Assembly (NCBI GenBank): GCA_011065005.1
Contig: JAAKFP010000110.1
Coordinates: 1-7,739 of the forward strand
DNA: 7,739 nucleotides
Direction: 5' to 3'
From: Chlamydiota bacterium
GTDB lineage: Bacteria; Chlamydiota; Chlamydiia; Chlamydiales; Waddliaceae
Position numbers and translations under genes: made by a program. Positions 4,307 through 7,739 of this stretch are shown in pieces. Within the stretch, counting starts at the first letter, position 1; each line of letters opens with the position of its first letter. Below the pieces are notes generated by a model. That model was not told where the DNA came from. It saw nothing but the letters and a program-made list of their open reading frames with translations, and did not search any database.

Positions 4307-5846
4307 AATCCAATTGACGGATTGTTGTGTTTATCTTCTCACAAGATTTTTCGTCCTGACCAAACCATTTTGTAGTGATCGTTTTGGTTTGGGAGTAAAA
4401 TCGCACTCCATGTTTGCCATAGGCGCTATGATCGCCGCGGATGGAACCTCGGGAACCTGTAAAGCTGAAGAAGGGTAGTGGAACGGGAATAGGTATGTTA
4501 ATTCCCACTTGTCCTGCGTCTACAAGATGCTGAAACTGTCGAGCTGTTTTTCCCGATTCGGTAAAGATGGCGGTTCCATTGCCATAGGGGTTGCTGTTGA
4601 TGAGGGAGAGGGCATCGTCGAGAGAGGTTGCTTCAAAAATGAGGAGAACAGGACCAAAAATCTCTTCTTTATAGATTTGTGTTTGGCGGGAGACATTTGA
4701 AAAGAGGGTGGGTCCAACGAAATTTCCGTTTTCGAATCCCGGCACTTCGACATTTCGACCATCTAGAAGTAAGGTCGCACCTTCTTTGACCCCCTGCTCT
4801 ATGAGCGAGCAGACCCGTTGCTTTGCTTTTGGAGAAATGAGAGGTCCGAGGTCGCTCTCTTCTGAAAGTCCGGATCCTACTTTCATCTGTTTTGCTTTTT
4901 TTATGAGGTCTGGAATCCATGATTTGGATTCGCCGACAAAAATGACGACAGGCAAGGCCATGCATCTTTGTCCCGATGCTCCAAATGCAGCACCGACGAT
5001 AGAATTTAAGGTTTTTTCTTTATTCGCGTCGGGCATAACGACGGCGTGGTTTTTCGCTCCAAGCAGCGCCTGTACGCGTTTCCCACTTTGTGTGGCCCGT
5101 GCAAAAACGTGGTGCCCCGTTGGTACCGATCCGACAAAGGAGATGGCGCGTATGGAGGGGTGATCGCATAGGGCGTTGACGACGTCGGCGCCGCCGTGGA
5201 CGACGTTTAGCACTCCTTTTGGCAGGCCTGCTTTCTGAGCAAGTTCGGCGATCCGTACTGGGGTCATGGGTGCTTGTTCGGAGGGTTTTAGTACGAAGGT
5301 GTTCCCTGCAGCAATAGCAAGGGGGTACATCCATAGGGGGATCATTGCAGGGAAATTAAAGGGAGTGATGCCGGCGCAGACTCCTAGAGGTTGCTGTAGG
5401 CTGTAGGTGTCTATCCCTTTGGAAACATTTTCGACAATTTCACCCATGATCATCGAGGGGATGCTGGCTGCATATTCCACTACTTCCAAGCCACGAAAGA
5501 TATCCCCTTTTGCATCGAGAAATGTTTTCCCTTGTTCGAGAGTGAGACCTTTCGCAAGTTCGTCGATATTTTCTCTGATCAATGCTTGAAATCGTAAGAA
5601 AAAACGGACTCTCTCGGAGGGAGGGACTTCGCGCCAGGAGGTGAACGCTTGCTGTGCTGCCTGAACGGCTTGGTCAACCTCCTTCGATGTACAGAATGGA
5701 ACTTTGGAGATTAGTTCCTGTGTTGCTGGGTTCGTGTTGTCTTCCCAGTGGTTTGTCGCTGAGTTAGTGAATTCCCCATCGACCAGCATTTTAACTTGGG
5801 GGATTGTGGTTTTTTGTTCTTTTTTAGGAGGTGAAAATGTTGTCAT
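4305..5846 (-). CDS. iolA: CoA-acylating methylmalonate/malonate-semialdehyde dehydrogenase
   Basis: Last step of inositol catabolism: malonate semialdehyde (or methylmalonate semialdehyde) plus CoA and NAD+ gives acetyl-CoA (or propionyl-CoA) and CO2. The 513 residues cover a full ALDH-superfamily protein. Visible landmarks are [20 protein letters not shown] (155-174) with Asn164, LKPSEQAP (186-193), FVGSVPTG (237-244), [14 protein letters not shown] (261-274), [11 protein letters not shown] with catalytic Cys295, and EEIFGPVL (394-401). The usual ALDH general-base Glu before the LGGK block is absent, as expected for this CoA-dependent subfamily. The C-terminus [15 protein letters not shown] is also typical, followed by about 18 extra residues. 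The ATG at 5846 lacks a clear Shine-Dalgarno; it lies 29 bases after the GH65 stop, so translation may depend on the upstream gene. Met20 is an alternative start, also without one. The same family serves valine breakdown (mmsA), but linkage to iolG favours iolA. Confidence 0.93.
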   Translation of the reverse strand: MTTFSPPKKEQKTTIPQVKMLVDGEFTNSATNHWEDNTNPATQELISKVPFCTSKEVDQAVQAAQQAFTSWREVPPSERVRFFLRFQALIRENIDELAKGLTLEQGKTFLDAKGDIFRGLEVVEYAASIPSMIMGEIVENVSKGIDTYSLQQPLGVCAGITPFNFPAMIPLWMYPLAIAAGNTFVLKPSEQAPMTPVRIAELAQKAGLPKGVLNVVHGGADVVNALCDHPSIRAISFVGSVPTGHHVFARATQSGKRVQALLGAKNHAVVMPDANKEKTLNSIVGAAFGASGQRCMALPVVIFVGESKSWIPDLIKKAKQMKVGSGLSEESDLGPLISPKAKQRVCSLIEQGVKEGATLLLDGRNVEVPGFENGNFVGPTLFSNVSRQTQIYKEEIFGPVLLIFEATSLDDALSLINSNPYGNGTAIFTESGKTARQFQHLVDAGQVGINIPIPVPLPFFSFTGSRGSIRGDHSAYGKHGVRFYSQTKTITTKWFGQDEKSCEKINTTIRQLD

Positions 5847-5875
5847 AGGGGTAATGCTCTTGCAATTATGGATTG

Positions 5876-7738
5876 TTAAACAGGAGTTTTCTTTGAGAGG
5901 TTGAACTCTTGTGTTTCTCCTGCATGGAGTTCATAGGTTTCGCCGCCGACACCGATCCAGATATTTCTTGCGACACTAAATTTCGTTGTGACTTTGAGTT
6001 TTGTTTGCGTCATTTCGATTTCTATCGAGTGCCCTCGGTAGTGAACGTGAAAGCGGAGTCTCTTGAGAGTTTCAGGTAGGCACGGGTTTAGCCATAAGAT
6101 ATCATTCTTGGGCTTGATTCCGGCGTAACACCTTTGTACGATGTCGATAGTTCCTGCCATGGAGCCAAGGTGAATTCCCTCTGCGGTGGTTCCTCCTTGG
6201 ATATCGGCAATATCGCTTTCAAGGGCATTAACGAAGAGGTCCCACGAGACCAGGCGATCCTCACGGCTGAGCACCCAAGAGTGAACAATGCGGCTGAGGG
6301 TTGAGCCGTGAGAGGTTCTCTTGAGGTAATATTCGATATTTTTAGGGATCATCTCTCCGGTAAACTGATAACCTAGCCTCTCGAAGAGCTCTTCGAGTTC
6401 TTCGGTTGAGAAGAGATAGAAAAGCATTAATACGTCGGCTTGTTTTGACAACTTATATTGGTTGGGGGAGTCTCCTTCCGCTTCGAGAATTCGATCGAGG
6501 CGTTGGATGTCTCCATATTTTTTGCGGTATTCGTCCCAGGGGAACTCTTTGAGTTGATCGTACCCTTCGAATTGGCTGATGATGCCATCATCGTGGAATA
6601 CTACATGCATCTTATGGCTGATATCTTGCCATTTTTTCACCTCTTTTTCGTTGAGATCAAGCATATTGCAAAGTTCACGGTGATGGTCTTCGGGTAGAAT
6701 ATTTAAGATTTCGAGAGCACGACAGATCACCCATACAGTCATGATGTTTGTGTAGGCGTTGTTATGAAGGCCAGGTTCTTTAGCATCTGGATAGGCATCG
6801 TGGTATTCGTCGGGCCCCATGACATGTCGAATCTCATATCGGTCTAGGTCCTCGTTGTAGTTGCAAAGGCTCACTAGAAAACGTGTGATTTCGAGGATCA
6901 TTTCCGCACCGTAGGAGCGAAGGTAATCCATATCATTCGTGACATCGAAGAAGCGCCAGGCGTTGTAAGCGATGGCGACGTTGACGTGCCGTTGGATGTG
7001 CGAATGATCAGGCATCCATCGTCCTGACTTTGGGTTCAGATGAACTTGTTGACTTTCTTCTCTTCCGTCGCTTCCACTTTGCCATGGGAACATTGCTCCT
7101 CTAAATCCCGCGTTTTGTGCCGCTCTTCGTGCTTCGCCGAGTCTGCGATATCGGTACTTTAATAGTGACAGCGTAATTTTAGGAATTCGCAGGTTGAGAA
7201 TGGGAAAGATGAACAACTCATCCCAGAAGATGTGTCCTCGATATGCTTCCCCATGCCATCCTCGGGCAGGGACACCGATATCTAGATCAACGGTATTAAA
7301 AGAGACTGTCTGAAGCAAATGAAAAATATGTAAACGGAGTATCAGAAGGGACCGGGTATTTTCAGGGGGTTCTGTTGTTGTTTCAATTTCCATATCAAAC
7401 TGTCCCCACAAAGTGCTCCATTCCATAGTTTGTGTACGGACGAGTTCCTCGAAATGTGGGGCATTGCACACGGCTTGTTCCGCTGCAAGCCGGGGTTCAG
7501 AAATTGCCTTGTCTCGAGAGGTGTACATTGCTACTGTTTTCTGTATGGAGATGCGATCTTTCTCCTTCAAAGAAATGAAATATCGCTGTGCAACATATCC
7601 TTCTTCTTCGATAGTCGTAGGTTCTGTAGAAATGAGTTCCTCATTGAGGTAGACTTTGTTTCTTGCTGCTTGAGCGATACGCAATTCCGATTGGTTTGTT
7701 TGGACTTTAAGAAACAGATCTTCCGTGTCATTCACTCC
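5876..7738 (-). CDS. Glycoside hydrolase family 65 protein (probable alpha-glucoside phosphorylase), N-terminus missing
   Basis: GH65 enzymes mostly phosphorolyse alpha-glucosides (maltose, trehalose, kojibiose, nigerose, glucosylglycerol) with inversion, giving beta-glucose-1-phosphate. The frame is open to the window edge; the GTG at 7735-7733 is probably an internal Val, and I infer that about 170-180 residues of the N-terminal beta-sandwich lie outside. Counting from that codon, the (alpha/alpha)6 catalytic domain shows [21 protein letters not shown] (155-175), FPWQSGSDG (216-224), the MGPDEYH block with general acid Glu310, KQADVL with Lys431-Gln432, HGSTLS (476-481) and IHLGSMAGT (521-529), the last two fitting the phosphate site. 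A short beta C-terminal domain follows (about 550-615). Substrate cannot be read from sequence. It heads the run with iolA and iolG, 29 bases upstream of iolA. No signal peptide can be judged. Confidence 0.88.
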   Translation of the reverse strand, partial: GVNDTEDLFLKVQTNQSELRIAQAARNKVYLNEELISTEPTTIEEEGYVAQRYFISLKEKDRISIQKTVAMYTSRDKAISEPRLAAEQAVCNAPHFEELVRTQTMEWSTLWGQFDMEIETTTEPPENTRSLLILRLHIFHLLQTVSFNTVDLDIGVPARGWHGEAYRGHIFWDELFIFPILNLRIPKITLSLLKYRYRRLGEARRAAQNAGFRGAMFPWQSGSDGREESQQVHLNPKSGRWMPDHSHIQRHVNVAIAYNAWRFFDVTNDMDYLRSYGAEMILEITRFLVSLCNYNEDLDRYEIRHVMGPDEYHDAYPDAKEPGLHNNAYTNIMTVWVICRALEILNILPEDHHRELCNMLDLNEKEVKKWQDISHKMHVVFHDDGIISQFEGYDQLKEFPWDEYRKKYGDIQRLDRILEAEGDSPNQYKLSKQADVLMLFYLFSTEELEELFERLGYQFTGEMIPKNIEYYLKRTSHGSTLSRIVHSWVLSREDRLVSWDLFVNALESDIADIQGGTTAEGIHLGSMAGTIDIVQRCYAGIKPKNDILWLNPCLPETLKRLRFHVHYRGHSIEIEMTQTKLKVTTKFSVARNIWIGVGGETYELHAGETQEFNLSKKTPV

Positions 7739-7739
7739 C

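Noticed and set aside
4708..5163. Long ORFs on the + strand and in the third minus frame over iolA (also 4509-4700, 4669-4965, 5020-5334)
   Set aside because: Shadow frames of a firmly identified ALDH gene; their translations are low-complexity and match nothing.
6458..6697. ORFs within the GH65 gene on either strand (6088-6288, 6458-6697, 7413-7652)
   Set aside because: They lie wholly inside conserved GH65 coding sequence and lack ribosome sites.

Overview
The window (moderate G+C, no RNA gene seen) carries part of a myo-inositol catabolic locus that is interrupted by a repeat-rich accessory stretch. The inositol genes lie in two convergent units. The 3' end of iolE (inosose dehydratase) is on the + strand at the left. 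On the - strand at the right is a tight run read in the order GH65 glycoside phosphorylase, iolA/mmsA (methylmalonate-semialdehyde dehydrogenase), iolG (inositol 2-dehydrogenase). Both the GH65 gene and iolE run off the window.

Between them (about 672-3292) lie a HAD-family phosphatase-like gene, two adjacent small genes of unknown function, and several pieces of repetitive or mobile DNA. The repetitive DNA includes two unrelated palindromic elements of about 180 bp: one at 1687-1893 with 31-bp perfect inverted arms, one at 3061-3240 with 30-bp perfect arms. A second, internally deleted 59-bp copy of the first element sits exactly between iolE and the HAD gene. There is also a likely transposase N-terminal remnant (2856-2918) and a short degenerate sequence found twice (1588 and 2921).

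How the genes work together: IolG oxidises myo-inositol to scyllo-inosose, IolE dehydrates it, and IolA finishes the pathway by converting malonate semialdehyde or methylmalonate semialdehyde to acetyl-CoA or propionyl-CoA. The middle steps (IolD, IolB, IolC, IolJ) are not in view and may lie upstream of iolE. The GH65 enzyme probably phosphorolyses an alpha-glucoside. Its position at the head of the iolA-iolG run invites the hypothesis that it releases inositol or glucose-1-phosphate from a glucosylated inositol; this is inference only.

Organism: a bacterium with Shine-Dalgarno sites. The palindromes with GCGCGGA/TCCGCGC arms, the transposase-like remnant and the orphan small genes remind me of the PVC group, particularly environmental (amoeba-associated) Chlamydiae. 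That is recollection rather than proof, and I would not name a genus.
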